A stretch of DNA of 64,000 nucleotides from Conus ventricosus. Its lineage: Eukaryota; Mollusca; Gastropoda; Neogastropoda; Conidae. The stretch lies in assembly GCA_018398815.1 (NCBI GenBank), contig CM031601.1, positions 17,857,959 to 17,921,958 of the forward strand, given 5' to 3'. The position numbers and the translations under genes are program-made. The notes beneath the pieces are model-generated. The model was not told the origin of the DNA. It saw only the letters and a list, made by a program, of their open reading frames with translations, and ran no database searches. Position 1 is the stretch's first letter, and the number at the start of each line of letters is the position of its first letter. Shown piece after piece: positions 36,919 to 48,499 of the stretch.

Positions 36919-36922
36919 TTAA

Positions 36923-37256
36923 CAAATGTTCCTCCACATCGTACCTAGCCATCCATTAAGCCAGGGTTTGCATTAAAAAAACAAACACATTGGCTCCTTT
37001 AACATGTTCCACGGAGATGCTTTTTCCATAGTTCTTCGTGAACGATACATCCAATATTTTCAGTCCTCGTTCATTCCCTGTGGCCCTCCACTCCTGGTGT
37101 GCCTGAGATCTAAGCACTTCCCAATCCATCCCTGTGCATCACATCAAGTAACTGTAAAGACGAAAGCTCTCACTGTTTCGTCATGCCAAGACAAAAATTA
37201 CTGCCTGAGTCATGTTTTCCATCATCTCCTGATCGTGATGCCTAGCTAGCTTAAGT
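36923..37256. other. no recognisable feature
   Basis: Single-copy-looking sequence. No gene supported. Confidence 0.5.
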
Positions 37257-38690
37257 GGATAGCGCTGTGCTCCTATGGGAAAAAATGGTGGTGTATTGCG
37301 CTGGGAAAAAATGATATAATGCTGAACAATTAAGTAGTGAGGGGGAAAATGATAAGGAGAAATGGCCGGTCTCTGAGACTCTTATGCAGGAGTTGGGACT
37401 TAATAATAAAGAAAAGTCTTTAGCAGACAATCCTGTGCCACTGACACAAAATGAGCCATCTCTCTGAGACCTGTTTCACCTTGTTCAGTCTCTCTCTCAG
37501 AGAATGGATTACTTTGGAGTATTAATATGTCACCTAGACGAGGAAAATAAAAGGGCTGTCTGACTTAATCGCTGATCACCAGAAACGTGAAGGAGAGAAA
37601 AAGAGAATGGAAGATGACAAAGACACTGGCAATGACAGTGCCCCTACAGACAGAGGGTATGATCTGCAAAAAGAATTACTTTGTCCTAAATTGGATCAGT
37701 GTTAAGATGATGATGACATTTTTGCAGAGATTGTATCAACTTTCAACGACAGGAAGAAAATGGACGAGATGTCTTGCAAAAAAAAAAAGGAAAGAAAACG
37801 TGCCACGATTATTGCAATCACAATTTGGATCAAAGCTATAGAAAACGAACGAACAATGTCAGGGAGAAACTAAGTACCCACACCGGGACACTATTAAATC
37901 TGTTTCTAAAACGAAGAACAAAGTGTTTGCAGCCCCAAACCAATCTGCAGAAAAAAGCAAACGTAAACATGGCAAACACACGCACAAAACTCATCCATGG
38001 CAGTGGTTTCTTTAACGTTGTCTCTGACTAGCTGTTAGAGTTTAGGGATACCATCGTCTTTCCAGGACAGGATTCAATAAAACTACGTGGTACTCTGTGT
38101 ATTGCTGGGGTCTCTGTTGTGCTTGCCCTCACAGGTTATGCAAGCCTTGGCTTATGAAACAAACGAAGGGACATGCACCGACATTACTTCTCTGTGAACT
38201 CGCTACCACTCGTGCTCTCTGCATTGTCATGACCCCAAAACTGCTGTGGAAAATGAAGTTTCACACGTCAGTAGGGAAAGCTCTAAAACCCCAGAAACAT
38301 GGACAAGATATACGAGGTCAACCACAAATATTGCACTTAGGCCACCGGCACCAAGGCAGTACCAGTCTTTCTTCTTTTGCATTTTTCCTTTAGAAAGAAA
38401 GCTATGGAAGCAAGGAGTACATACCCAGAGGCCGAAAATCCTCTTAGAAGGAAGGCCAAGAGAAACAGAATTCCCACCAGTAACACTGTCCAACAACAAA
38501 CCACCCTCCCTTTTGGAAGTCACTGACTTTGAGCTTTGCTTGTTCTTTGTGAGATTGTACCTTGAAACAAAGAATGAACAGTTTAAGGTGGGGAGTATTA
38601 AATCAAAACTGAAAAGAAAAGAGTTATATCTGACCTAGATATGCTTGAAATCATATGAGGAATCAAAATTATATCTAAACGTCCAGAGAA
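37257..38690 (+). pseudogene. possible retroelement gag-like coding remnant
   Basis: Purine-rich plus-strand sequence with fragments in different frames. An acidic segment (DDDIFAEIVSTFNDRKKMDE) lies at 37700-37760. A hydrophobic/charged block resembling ALTGYASLGL then NKRRDMHRHYFSVN lies at about 38125-38200, which recalls the 'LLGHA..L..KRR' part of gag-like proteins in some invertebrate retroelements. The 130-codon ORF 38246-38638 has no family I recognise. The remnant ends before the assembly gap. Assignment is tentative. Confidence 0.35.
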
Positions 38691-38691
38691 T

Positions 38692-38900
38692 ATGATAGGG
38701 TATGTACAAAGAATATTCTCAGACATGAGAAAAAATGCTATGGCGCAGAGCTTAAAAGACTGTCAAGCAAATGAAATAGAAGAAAACTACTTCCAAGCAG
38801 TACAGGCTCTCTCTTCCATACTGAAAAGACAAAAGAAACATCGATCGTTCAAAATGACCGTGGATTATAAATGGACGACGGAACTATGTAGGTTAATGCT
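38692..38900 (+). CDS. unassigned ORF running into the assembly gap
   Basis: The plus-strand frame from ATG 38692 (IGYVQRIFSDMRKNAMAQSL, then EENYFQAVQALSSILKRQKK) is cut by the N run. Charged and helical, no family recognised. Partial. Confidence 0.35.
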
Positions 38901-39000
38901 NNNNNNNNNNNNNNNNNNNNNNNNNNNNNNNNNNNNNNNNNNNNNNNNNNNNNNNNNNNNNNNNNNNNNNNNNNNNNNNNNNNNNNNNNNNNNNNNNNNN
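38901..39000. other. assembly gap (100 N)
   Basis: Exactly 100 N, the conventional length for a gap of unknown size. Sequences on either side may not be adjacent. Confidence 0.99.
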
Positions 39001-40660
39001 TCAAACGGAACTAGGCATTTTTTTTTTTCCCCCCATCAACAACATTTTACTGACTTTTTCGATAGTCTGTTTTTTTGAATCCCAAATTTCAGATCCGTAC
39101 AAAGGGATATTGATTTTGCATCAAAATTTTAATACAGTACTGCGGCAGGTCCTTCATTTCTGAAGAACAATTTTTTGAAAACCCGCTAAAAGCTCTTAGT
39201 GCTTTGCCTGACAAATTATTCAAAATTTGGTCCAGTTTAGGGTAGAGGAAAGATTACCCCCAAATAAGTTGTAGCAAGATCCACCTTGACCTGATTTCGG
39301 CAAAAAACCACTTTTCACAGTTTTTGATGAACCTCCGTTTTTAAAAACAATTACTTTTGTTTTGTCCATATTGACAGTAAGACCCCATTTGTTACAGTAT
39401 TGTTCAAGACATTTTAATTTTTTTCTGAAGATCAGCTACAGAATCAGACACAAGGGCAATGTCATCAGCGTACATGAGAAGCAGAATACCAATGGGATCG
39501 CAAAAATGTCTATGCACGAGCCCCACTTGTTGCAAGTTCTAACTGAAGTTCGATAGAAAAGGGAAAATAATAGGGGGCTTAAAAACACATCCTTGTCGAA
39601 CGCCGGAAAAGCAGCAAAGTACTCTGTAATTTTTTGACCCACCCGTTACTGCGGCTTTCACCTGACCCTACATGCTCTCCAATGTTTTGAACATTTTACC
39701 ATGAATCCCTCTGTGCGGGAGAAGATATAATAGTTTTTGTCTGTTAACACTGTCAAAAGCTTTGGAAAAGTCCACGAAAAGAGTGTAAAACCTCCCCCCT
39801 TGTTTTGTTAGATATTTTTGTCCCATTGATTGCAAAGAGAATATATTGTCTGTGGTACTGTAGCCTTTCCTGAAACCAGCTTGTGGACTCTGGTATTTTA
39901 TCGTTGTTTTCACAAAAGCGAGTTAATCTGCTGCTCAGAGGGAGCAAAGTTCTTACTGATACTATCCAGAAGTGAAATTCCTCGGTATTTGTCCACTTTT
40001 CTGGGGTTCCTTTCTTATGAAGAGGAATATCACAGCTTTTGAACGCTCTCTGGATAAACACCATTCTCGAAAATTTGATTGAATAATGGAATTTGCAGGA
40101 ATCTTAAAGAAACACTGCTGGCATAGTGGAAAAATTCAGCTGGCAAACCACCCGGCCCAGGAGATTTTGATTTTTTCATCCCCCCAAATTTGCTTTCACT
40201 ATTTCTTCCGAGTGATTTCATTATCCAGTTCGGAATTCAAACAGTTCTGACAAGCGGCAGTTGCGTGTTCTTTGAGGGCTCTTTAACCTCATCATGGAAA
40301 CTATTGTCATCTCTTTCCACATCGGCATTGAACGGGTTTTTGAAAATATTGAAACCATGCCGAGGTGTAATTGATTCAAATCCTGCGATTTGGATGAAGT
40401 GAATGATTTTATTTTATCCAAAAAGACTTTGAATTTGTACCCTCACAGGCTTCATTTATTTCCCTCAAAACACGTGTGTTGTGATCACTTTGTTTTATTT
40501 TACACAAGTGTTTAAAGTCAGCTTTTGAATCAAGATAACCGTACAGATCCTCGTCGGAATTTGTCTTTCTAATATATTTAACTTGGAATATTTCGTTTGT
40601 TTCGTCACTTCGCATTCTTCATCCCACCATGGTGGTTGTGCACGTGAGTTTCGAAACGGG
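39001..40660 (-). pseudogene. LINE reverse transcriptase
   Basis: Minus-strand RT in several frames: KSPGPGGLPAEFFHYA (about 40130-40180), a VYPE-type segment, PLHKKG and WTNTEEFHF (about 39960-40025), SPQAGFRKGYSTTDNIFSLQ (39840-39900), YTLFVDFSKAFDSVNRQKL (motif A, 39735-39795), LLMYADDIALVSDS (motif C with YADD, 39435-39482) and NKWGLTVNMDKTKVIVF (39350-39410). The N-terminal section has SFTSSKSQDLNQLH (about 40380). Catalytic aspartates are present, but the ORF is broken at least six times. Confidence 0.88.
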
Positions 40661-41730
40661 TCTGTCTTGACCAGTGCCTGAGCGTGGACCTCATTTTACT
40701 AGCCGGGGTTTGCACGAAAAAAAGGAAAACATTCAACCCTCATCTACCCCTGTTGCAATGCCGACGTAAACTTTGAAAATAGAAATCAGCATTTTGATTC
40801 ATGAATTTTCCGTGAAGTTATCTGTATGTTGTTCTTTCCACATGAACCGACGCCGTCTTCAAGGTTGATGTCATCCTCCCCCCCCTCCCTTCACCATTAA
40901 TTTCACACAAAAGGACGTTAACAGGGAAGTGGTAAAGACTCGTGGATTTTCAATTACATATCTGAACTATATCAAACAAGGAGTAGGCATTTTACAATGT
41001 CAACAATACTTTTGCCACATTTGCACACACTGATTTCCCCTTCACTGCGCCCGAGTTCTGCCGTTTAGAATGTATCACCAAAATCTCTGCAGAGTTCAAT
41101 TAACTGTGCCCATAATTTTTTAGTCCTTTGTCTTTGGATTTCCGAAGGGAAAATGGGGCCCATATCAATTAAAAAATTCATCTAAGAGTGTAAAAAATTA
41201 CATTTTTCACTTTATTATCAGGATCAGTGCCCGAGAGCCCATATGTACGGGCGTTAAAGTCACCACACAGAAACCAGGGTAAGTCCGGATATTGTCTGGC
41301 AATTTCAGAAAGTGATTACCAATAATCAATACCACTCGTGGTAAAATCGTCATCCCACCACTGAATGCTCGGGGGAAATATACACAAAGGCTGCTAGAAA
41401 ACAAAGCAGAATTTAACATGATTTGTCCACCTTTAAAAAACACACCGTCTTCGCCGCTGCTGCCAATGTTCTGTCTTTTGCGCTATTGAATTGTGAACAC
41501 ACACAGACACTCCACCTTTCTGTCTCTCTGTACGTGGCGAAAAATAAACAGAAAGTCAGGAAATGCACATTCTATATCTTCTTTTTTACAAGACCAACTT
41601 TCTGAAAAGCAAAAATTTTAAACTGCTCACCAAAAACATTTAAACGACTTATTTTTCAATTTTGTTGACAAGCCCTTTAATGTTCCCAAAACCCTGATCT
41701 TGAACAAACAGATTTGACACTGTCATTTAC
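40661..41730 (-). pseudogene. LINE apurinic endonuclease remnant
   Basis: Minus strand, low readability. The clearest block is PWFLCGDFNARTYGLSGTD (about 41215-41280), the 'GDFN' metal-binding site of AP endonucleases, preceded by a YW..LSEIARQYPDL segment. The remainder is frameshifted. Position between ORF1 and RT supports the call. Confidence 0.65.
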
Positions 41731-41739
41731 TGAATTAGA

Positions 41740-42486
41740 TGTGGGAGGAGGGACAAAGAAAGGTAAGAAAGGGGTGTGTTGGGGGATAAAATGAAGCATC
41801 CACCTTTCCGATGACCACCTTTGACCGTGACGATGTGGGGTGCCCTGGTTGAATCACGATTGGGGCGGGCCCACACTTCATCTGACTCCTTGTCGTTCCA
41901 CAAGTTTTTTCAGTGGCAGGATTTGTACACATGCGACTTGCCCTCTATCACCAGAGCGTCAAAAACGCAGGAACGCGCGCTTCCCGCCTGTTTGGCCTCC
42001 TTCAGGAAACGGCAGCAGTCTTCGGCGGGTTTCTCTCTCACCTGGGGCTGAAGTTTCCTCGGTGATGGAGACATCAGAGCGCCTGTCTTTCATTTTTCTG
42101 CTTTCAGTCAGGATGGATTCTTTCTCTTTGAATTTCTCAAAAGAAACAATAAAGGGGTGGGGTGTCTTTCCTCCTCTCAGTCGGTGGGCACGTTCGATTT
42201 CCACATGTCCCTCCCCAATTCTCCTTCAGCACAGACTTGACGGCGTTTTCCACAATCCTCCCCGGTCTCAGTCCTTCCCCCGGCGGGGGATAACCATGGA
42301 AGATGAGGTTTTTTCTTCTGCTCCGTCCCTCCAAAGGTCGTCTGTTTTGACTCTAGCCGTTTCCCCTTTTTCTTTAAGTTCTTTGTTTTTTTTCATTACA
42401 TCGGCTATGTCTGTCTGAATGTTGTCCATTTGTTCTTTGTAGATGCATGCATGCTGTCCATTTTCTGATCCATTCTGTTCGCATAT
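41740..42486 (-). pseudogene. L1-type ORF1 protein, coiled-coil and RNA-binding part
   Basis: Minus strand in shifting frames: a helical start (MDQKMDSMHASTKNKW, near 42480), basic/acidic heptad-like KKNKELKEKGETARVKTDDL, then GRSRRKNLIFHGYP (about 42290-42335), IERAHRLRGGKTPHPFIVSF (about 42130-42200), KDRRSDVSITEE and KRAFLRFDALVIEG (about 41940-41990). These are the successive blocks of the L1 ORF1p RNA-recognition and C-terminal domains (nucleic-acid chaperone). Continuous with the 2A-bearing part upstream. Confidence 0.8.
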
Positions 42487-42855
42487 TCACAACATCGGCA
42501 ATGGTCGGCTCTGAATCGGAAGAAGTGTTCCGTTTGTTACCCCTACCAGGGACTGTGTATGGTTACTGTCAGAGACGACTGTTTTGAAATTTTTTGAAGG
42601 TGGGGGTCCTGGGTTCAGTTCAACGTCGCCACATTGAAGCGAGAAAGGCGACCAAAAACACAAGTGCACTGCCATTGCCTCACGACAACCGACACGCATC
42701 ACACCAAGTCTCATGGCGGCCTTCTCCTGTGCGCGCCGGCACATGAATTTTTGAAAAGTCAGTAAACGAGCCAACAAATGGCTCGGAAGCACAAGGGACT
42801 GCTTGGCATGTTTTTGAAGATTGATAACTACATTACACGTTATCTTTTCTAGCAT
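42487..42855 (-). CDS. LINE ORF1 N-terminus with 2A-like peptide
   Basis: A 122-codon minus-strand ORF from ATG 42855. After about 75 residues a hydrophobic lead (VHLCFWSPFSLQ) runs into CGDVELNPGPPP. GDVELNPGP is encoded at 42604-42630 and matches the D-x-E-x-N-P-G-P consensus of 2A ribosome-skipping peptides. 2A-like peptides at the start of ORF1 are known from AP-endonuclease LINEs of molluscs, sea urchins and other invertebrates, so here the first protein part would be released co-translationally from ORF1p. The frame then ends by an indel just before the coiled-coil part (41740-42486). Confidence 0.8.
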   Translation of the reverse strand: MLEKITCNVVINLQKHAKQSLVLPSHLLARLLTFQKFMCRRAQEKAAMRLGVMRVGCREAMAVHLCFWSPFSLQCGDVELNPGPPPSKNFKTVVSDSNHTQSLVGVTNGTLLPIQSRPLPML

Positions 42856-42949
42856 TTCTGTTAAGGTTGTATTCCACTTTTCTTCACTACAGCGGAGCTC
42901 GCCAAAAAAAACGTCCCCTACTCCGACCGTGACGTGAGCTCAACTCCGT

Positions 42950-42976
42950 TGTGTTGTGTGTGTGTGTGTGTGTGTG

Positions 42977-43013
<37 letters not shown>

Positions 43014-43054
43014 GTTTTGTTGGTGTGTGTGTGTGTGTGTGTGTAGTGCGTTTG

Positions 43055-43087
<33 letters not shown>

Positions 43088-43170
43088 GTGTGTGTGTGTG
43101 TGTGGTGTGTGTGTGTGAGAGAGACAGATAGAGAGAGAGAGAGACAGAGAGGAGAGAGGGGGAGAGAGAG
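42950..43170. repeat. (GT)n arrays followed by (GA)n
   Basis: GT runs at 42953-43010, 43023-43042 and 43058-43117, then GAGA-rich sequence to about 43182. Confidence 0.95.
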
Positions 43171-43294
43171 AGACAGAGAGAGATGCCATTATTATTTTCC
43201 TTCCCCCATCTTTGTTGTTTTCTTCTTTACCATCATTTCACTACCCAAATTTATAATTATTAATTAAGCGACATTTCATCGAAACGCAGCCGTA

Positions 43295-43406
43295 GTTAAC
43301 GAAGAGAGAGAGTGAGAGGAGAGAGAAGAGGTAGAGGGGGGAGAGAGGAGAGAAAAGGGGAGAGTGGAGAGGAGTGAGAAGAGAGAGAGACGAGAGAGAG
43401 AGAGAT
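43295..43406. repeat. GA/GGA-rich low-complexity sequence
   Basis: Purine-only stretch dominated by GAGA and GGAGAG. Confidence 0.9.
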
Positions 43407-43659
43407 TATAATTCCCTTTTTTCTATCCAAAATTCACATGCTAAACATTTTCTATAAATTTTAATAAAGGCAATCCATATATATGATCAACAGTAATCCG
43501 GACACACAATTTATCACCTTGCAGTTGCAGTGCTCAAAAAAATAAAAGTATTAAGACATCAATCATTCGTGACAATGCACCAATAAAACCAGCGACCACA
43601 ATAGTCATTCATCATAATATGATTTCAATCATTAATATAACCAATAGTACCCATATCTC

Positions 43660-45696
43660 TCATTTATCATTATCTGTTTTTAAAAACATCAGTGGAAAGG
43701 AAACGGCGTATCAGTTTAATATGCAGCAAAACAGAGGGTGTGCCCTGGTATATGTATTTTGTTCTAATAGCAATGGTCTGCTGTGAAATGTGTGATTTAG
43801 TTTTTCCCTGAAGGATTCTGTAATATGGGTACATCGGAAATGTAGTGGAAGTGAATTCCAAACCACGCTACCTGAGAAAGATAAGCTTGATTAAAATAGA
43901 TCTATTCTAGGTGTGGGAACCTGGAATTTGGTTGAATCCCTAGGGTTTATGCTAAATTTGGACTGAAGAGTTTTGTGGTGCTAAACCCGATGCAATGTTT
44001 TGCATTAGCTGACATTTGTTGACAGCAAACATTTCTTGTAACGGAAGAGCCCCCGCTTTAGTATAATCCCCTTCACTAAGACTAGATGATTTTAATAGAA
44101 CTGCTTTAAGTGCTCTTTTGTAGACACTCTTAAGAGGTTTTCATGGCATTAGCACTAGCAGAATCAAATAGTGTTGAACAATAATTGATTGAAGAGAGAA
44201 CATTGCGTGTAGGAACAATTTCCTGGCATAAAGGGTTTTTAAGAAATGCTTAATCTTGCACAGCTGATATGTTTGTCTGGATATTGATTTACATAAACTG
44301 CGAAGGTATGAGACCAAGAAAGATTATTATCAACATATACACTAGAACTCGATGGCTATCCACCACTTCAATTTCCTGATTATTGATCAAAACAGATGGG
44401 GGCTGTGTGGTTATGTTTTGTCTTCTCTGCCTTGTTGTTATCAGCATTAGTTTTGTTTTGTTAGGATTCAGTGACATGTGATTTACATTGCACCAATTCC
44501 TTAAGATATTAGCATTCTTCTGTAATGAAGTGAAAACAGCTTCCAAGCTGGGGCTACTTGTATGGACATGGTATCATCACAAAAGAGTTCACATGAATCC
44601 TCAATATAAAGAGGAGATCATTTATATAAACTTAGAACAGCAAAGGACCTAACACAGAACCCTGGGGTACGCCATGTTGGATAGGTAACTTCTCTGATAA
44701 ATTGTTGTTGACACAAACGATTTGTTGACGGTCTTCTAGGAATGATGTTATCAGTTGGAAGGTATTTCCTGTTATACCATATGATAAAAGCTTCCTGCAT
44801 AACAATTTGTGGTCAATGACATCAAAATGCCTTTGCAAAATCAACAAACAGTGCGCCACAATATTTATTCTCATTAACACTGGCTAGCCATTGGTCTACT
44901 AGGTTTGTAAGCGCTGTATGACAAAGAATGATTTTTCCTGAATCCCCATTGATTTTTATTTAGTAGGTTGGAGGAGTCAAATGGTGGCAAAGATGCTTAT
45001 TTATGTGTTTTTCCAAGGCTTGGACAGAACTGGCAAAATGGATATAGGTCTGTAGTTCGAAGGTTCAGATTGTCTCCAGATTTGAAAATGGGTATAACTT
45101 TTGCAACTTTGAACTGAGTGGGAAAGTGACATTTATCAATGCATAAATTGTAAATGTAGGTAAGAGTTTCACATATAACTGGTGCTGATAGTTTCAGTAT
45201 TTTTCCATCAATCCTGTCAAGTCCGCGGCTTCCTGTCTGCTTTAATTGGCATAAAGCTTGGCAAACTTCACTAACTGTCATAGGTGGAACTGGTGTTGCT
45301 GGACGAATGTTCATAGCATTGCAAAAAGTTTTAATTTTTGTAATTCATTTGAGTCAGTATTCTTTTCTTTGACAACGTGTTCTGCAACTGTTGTAAAGTG
45401 TTGGTTGAGTTCATTTGTTGTTATGATGGTAATGGGACTTGTCTTTGACTGTGAATGTTTTTTTTGTAAGTTCATTTATGGCTTGCCATATGGACTTCTC
45501 GAATTTTTTTTGTTGGTACAAGTTCACGAAAAAAATTCATTTTTGCTGTCCGTTGAGTGCAATTGACTTATTACGTTGCCTTTAATCCATCACGCTTCCC
45601 TTCTGCATTCAAGTGATCGTCGCATAAGATACAAGCAGCTTGGTTTTTCATCAGTCATTAACTCTTTGGTTGGACTTTTTTTAACTCGAAGCGTTT
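43660..45696 (-). pseudogene. jockey/CR1-like LINE, RT half (3' part of a split element)
   Basis: Minus-strand non-LTR RT. From 45696 down: PVPPMTVSEVCQALCQLKQT (45190-45300), GSRGLDRIDGKILKLSAPVI, FKVAKVIPIFKSGDN (about 45060-45110), a partial FDVIDHKLLCRKLLSYGITG (44740-44850), IQHGVPQGSVLGPLLF (motif B, 44632-44680), LFCDDT (catalytic box, about 44565-44585) and NHMSLNPNKTKLMLITTRQR (44420-44480). C-terminal blocks go down to about 43660, including the 44011-44200 region shared with 3130-3318. The endonuclease half is not here but at 52306-53330, beyond the LTR element. Confidence 0.9.
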
Positions 45697-47415
45697 TGAT
45701 GGGTGTCCGGTCCAAATTCAACTACAACCAAATTAGTGGTCATTCGCCACCACGCCCAGTTGGAACCTAAGCCATAACTCAAACATTATAGCCGTAATAG
45801 GTAGACGGGCCCATAGGTCGGGTCCGGCCAATTAAGCTTAGTGGGAGAGGTTTCACCGTGACAGTACGACCCACCTAGACTGATATAAGCGAGCTTTGTC
45901 GGACGCCTCGGATGTCGCCCAGACGACCTCTGTACCGGGGCCTGCCTATCCGGCCTACTTTGCTGAACCTGCGTCATTGTCGTTTTAGACATCGTGACTG
46001 CCACCCAGACTCAGCTGGCCAATTCTAGATTGACAGTGTCCACCACCTTAAAGCCACACGGCACAAGTTAAAATAGGAAAGGGGGGGATGTAGTGTGTGG
46101 TGGGGGCGTGATGAAATATGGCTAATCAATAAAATGACCATATTGACCTCCACAGAGGTAAGGGCGTTGGATGCATGACTGGCATGATTGAAAGTCCAAT
46201 GGGAATTAGAGGAGAAGATATACCTTCGGTTGTCAGGGTTAAAAAATACTGACCTATGGTATGGCCCTTGGACACGGGGTTAGAGCTTAAAGGAATACGT
46301 GGTGAGAGAGAGAGAGGAGGAGGAGGAGGAAAACTAACGGACAGAGACGAAGAGGGAGAAAGTCACGGGGAAGTAGGCTCTCGCCTACAGGTAGGCAGGG
46401 TGAGAGATGAAGAGGAGAACGAGGGGAAGAGGAGAGAGAGGAGAAGCTCGGGAGAAGGAGGAGTAGGCTCTCGCCTATCAGGAAGGCAGGGAGAAGGGGA
46501 GATGAGAACGATCAGGTCAGAGAGATGAGGAGGTTTTATGGCGTAGTCTATGACGAGGGAAAAGGCCAGAGAGATGAAGTGGGGACGGAGAACGAGGGGA
46601 AAGACAGAAACAGAGAGAGAGAGAGACGAGAGAGAGATGAGGGGAGGAGAGAGGGAGAACCAAGTTGAGGAGAAGAGATTTGCATGAGATAGTCTGCAGA
46701 GGAAGGAATCGAGGTGAGATGTGGAGAGAGAGAGAGATAGAGTGCTAATTTTTGATAGAAGAAAGAAATGAAAAGGAAAAAAAAAAAGAAAAGAAAACAA
46801 CATGTCCATTTGATATAGAGCAGACTAGAAGAGTGAGGAGAGTGAGAGAGTGCATTGCGTTAAGCTTGGTAAGAAAGAAAGGAGAACAGATAGATGTTGA
46901 TAGTCACTGTTCTACCCTAACCGGGGAGGCGTTCGACCTCTTACCTGGCAGCGTCTACTTTCGCCAAGCAGAGAACCACAGACCAACGCCAACAGTCTCA
47001 CCTGAACCAGGCCGGCATCAGACCAACCCAGTGCCGGCAGTTGTGTCGTGTTGGAATGTGACTGTGGAAAAGAAAAGGAAAAGAAAGAAAAGACAGTGAT
47101 TCGATCTGAACTAGTTAAGATCACCTGGCCAGGTTAAAGTTTGAAATCTATTCATACCCGGTGCTTGTTATCGATGTTTAGATAAAATGATTTTGTTGAA
47201 GTCAAGGAAAGACGAGAATGTTTTATTTCTGTTTTTGATTCTATACGCATTGATGTCTCTTTCTATGATCATGTATAGTTAATTATAAGGGCAACTTTAC
47301 TAGTGGTTTACGTGACGAAAATGCATGATTATGAATGTGATTGTAAGCAAAGCAGTGAGTGTGTTTGGCTGTGCGTAGACCTTCCTCCACTGACAATTAC
47401 ACCGAGTGTTGGACA
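45697..47415 (+). repeat. left LTR
   Basis: Aligns with 50617-52305 throughout: GACGGGCCCAT.GGTCGGGTC, CGGCCAATT, CACACGGCACAAGTT, a long GA-rich segment (46300-46740), CCTGGCAGCGTC and the CCTTCCTCCACTG end. Differences are dominated by one-base insertions and deletions. Confidence 0.9.
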
Positions 47416-47422
47416 AATTTAT

Positions 47423-47439
47423 TGGCGAGCCTGCCAGGA
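47423..47439 (+). promoter_or_regulatory. primer-binding site candidate
   Basis: TGGCGAGCCTGCCAGGA, starting with the TGG that pairs with a tRNA 3' CCA end, lies 7 bp after the left LTR. The complementary tRNA could not be named from memory. Confidence 0.6.
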
Positions 47440-47719
47440 TATTTTGGCAATTTTTATTTTTGTTCAACTTCTCAGAGAGGATAGCTGGGTGGGATTCATG
47501 TATTGTATCCTAAGTCAGGGGTTTGTCTTATGTATGTTCACCAAGGATAGTTTCCATAATACTAGGCTTGGCATTGCTTCAAGGATTAGTTTAATATAGG
47601 GCTTGGCATTTCAGCCCCCAGAGTACTCATTTCGCACTGATTTCTATAATTCGCTCTCTTTGTTGGGTCAGGCGCTGGGGCGTTATAAAAACTAACTACG
47701 TTGTCCAAACGCTAATATC

Positions 47720-48240
47720 ATTCATTCATAGATTGTGCTATCATCGTTCATCGTGTCGGTAAACCACCAGTTTGGCTGTCGTAGTTTTAAAATCTTGTTC
47801 AAAAAAAAAAAAAAAAAAAAAATAAAAAATATAAGAGATAAACGGGGAATAGAAAAGAAACACCCCTATTGTACAACAATTAGAGTTGAGTGGTACGAAG
47901 AAGGAGTTCGTTTGAATGAAAGAGCTTGTATGAAAGAACAGATTTTTCAGGTTGCGGCCCTGAGTTAACCATACCATTTGAAAGAGAGACAGCCAGAGAC
48001 AGCAGGGGAGTTGTTGAAGTTCGCAGAGGTCAAGAGGTGGATAGAAGAGGCACGTTTGGGCAACTAAGGTGCAGGAGAAACAGGTGCTTAGGCACAGGTG
48101 AGACAGAGTGCAGGCAGACTAGGGAGTTTTCTGCAAAGTCATGCAAACCCAGTGGTGGGGGCAGAAGGAAGGTCAAAAGGGACATTAGGTGTTTTCATTT
48201 GTCACAAGAATGGGGAATTTGGCTAGGGATTGTCGCATGA
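47720..48240 (+). pseudogene. gag remnant with zinc knuckle
   Basis: Plus strand after the PBS. Arg/Glu-rich fragments (RGVVEVRRGQEVDRRGTFGQ) come before a CCHC knuckle at 48186-48238, seen across two frames as CFICHKNG and LARDCRMRP. The knuckle marks the end of gag. The N-terminal part is not recognisable, and a 22-A run at 47801-47822 disrupts it. Confidence 0.65.
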
Positions 48241-48499
48241 GGCCCCGCTTCCAGAAGGCAGCAGCCTTGCAAGAGGTGGATAAGGTTCGTCCAAGGGAAA
48301 ACGACCGGCAGTGGAACAAAAAGGGATTCAAGTCTGCAAGAGGGTGGTGTGCCAGCTATGGCTTGCATCTGGACAGCAGTCAGTGTCAGGGATGGAGGGC
48401 ACTAGGCTGAGTGGTTCGTTACAATTGGAAGAAGGGTGGATTGGCCTAGCAGAGGGTTTGGAAAGTGTACGAGGACACTGGTGTTCACGCGGGGGTAGT

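Larger units (their letters stand above)
39001..42890 (-). mobile_element. L1-type LINE with 2A-bearing ORF1, 3' end lost at the gap
   Basis: Minus-strand order is ORF1 (42855 to about 41740), AP endonuclease (about 41700-40700) and reverse transcriptase (about 40660-39001), the usual two-ORF LINE layout. The 3' end disappears into the assembly gap. The 5' side abuts GT and GA microsatellites at 42950. Frameshifts occur throughout. Confidence 0.85.

Noticed and set aside
36593..36922. Cys-rich repeat protein, for example a zinc-binding or toxin-like peptide
   Set aside because: No signal peptide, no start outside the repeat, and an exact 63-bp tandem DNA structure; the open frame follows from divisibility by three.
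46256..46809. ORFs on both strands in the GA-rich part of the left LTR (and 50974-51690 in the right LTR)
   Set aside because: Purine-rich LTR sequence without stops; the two LTR copies do not keep the same frame.
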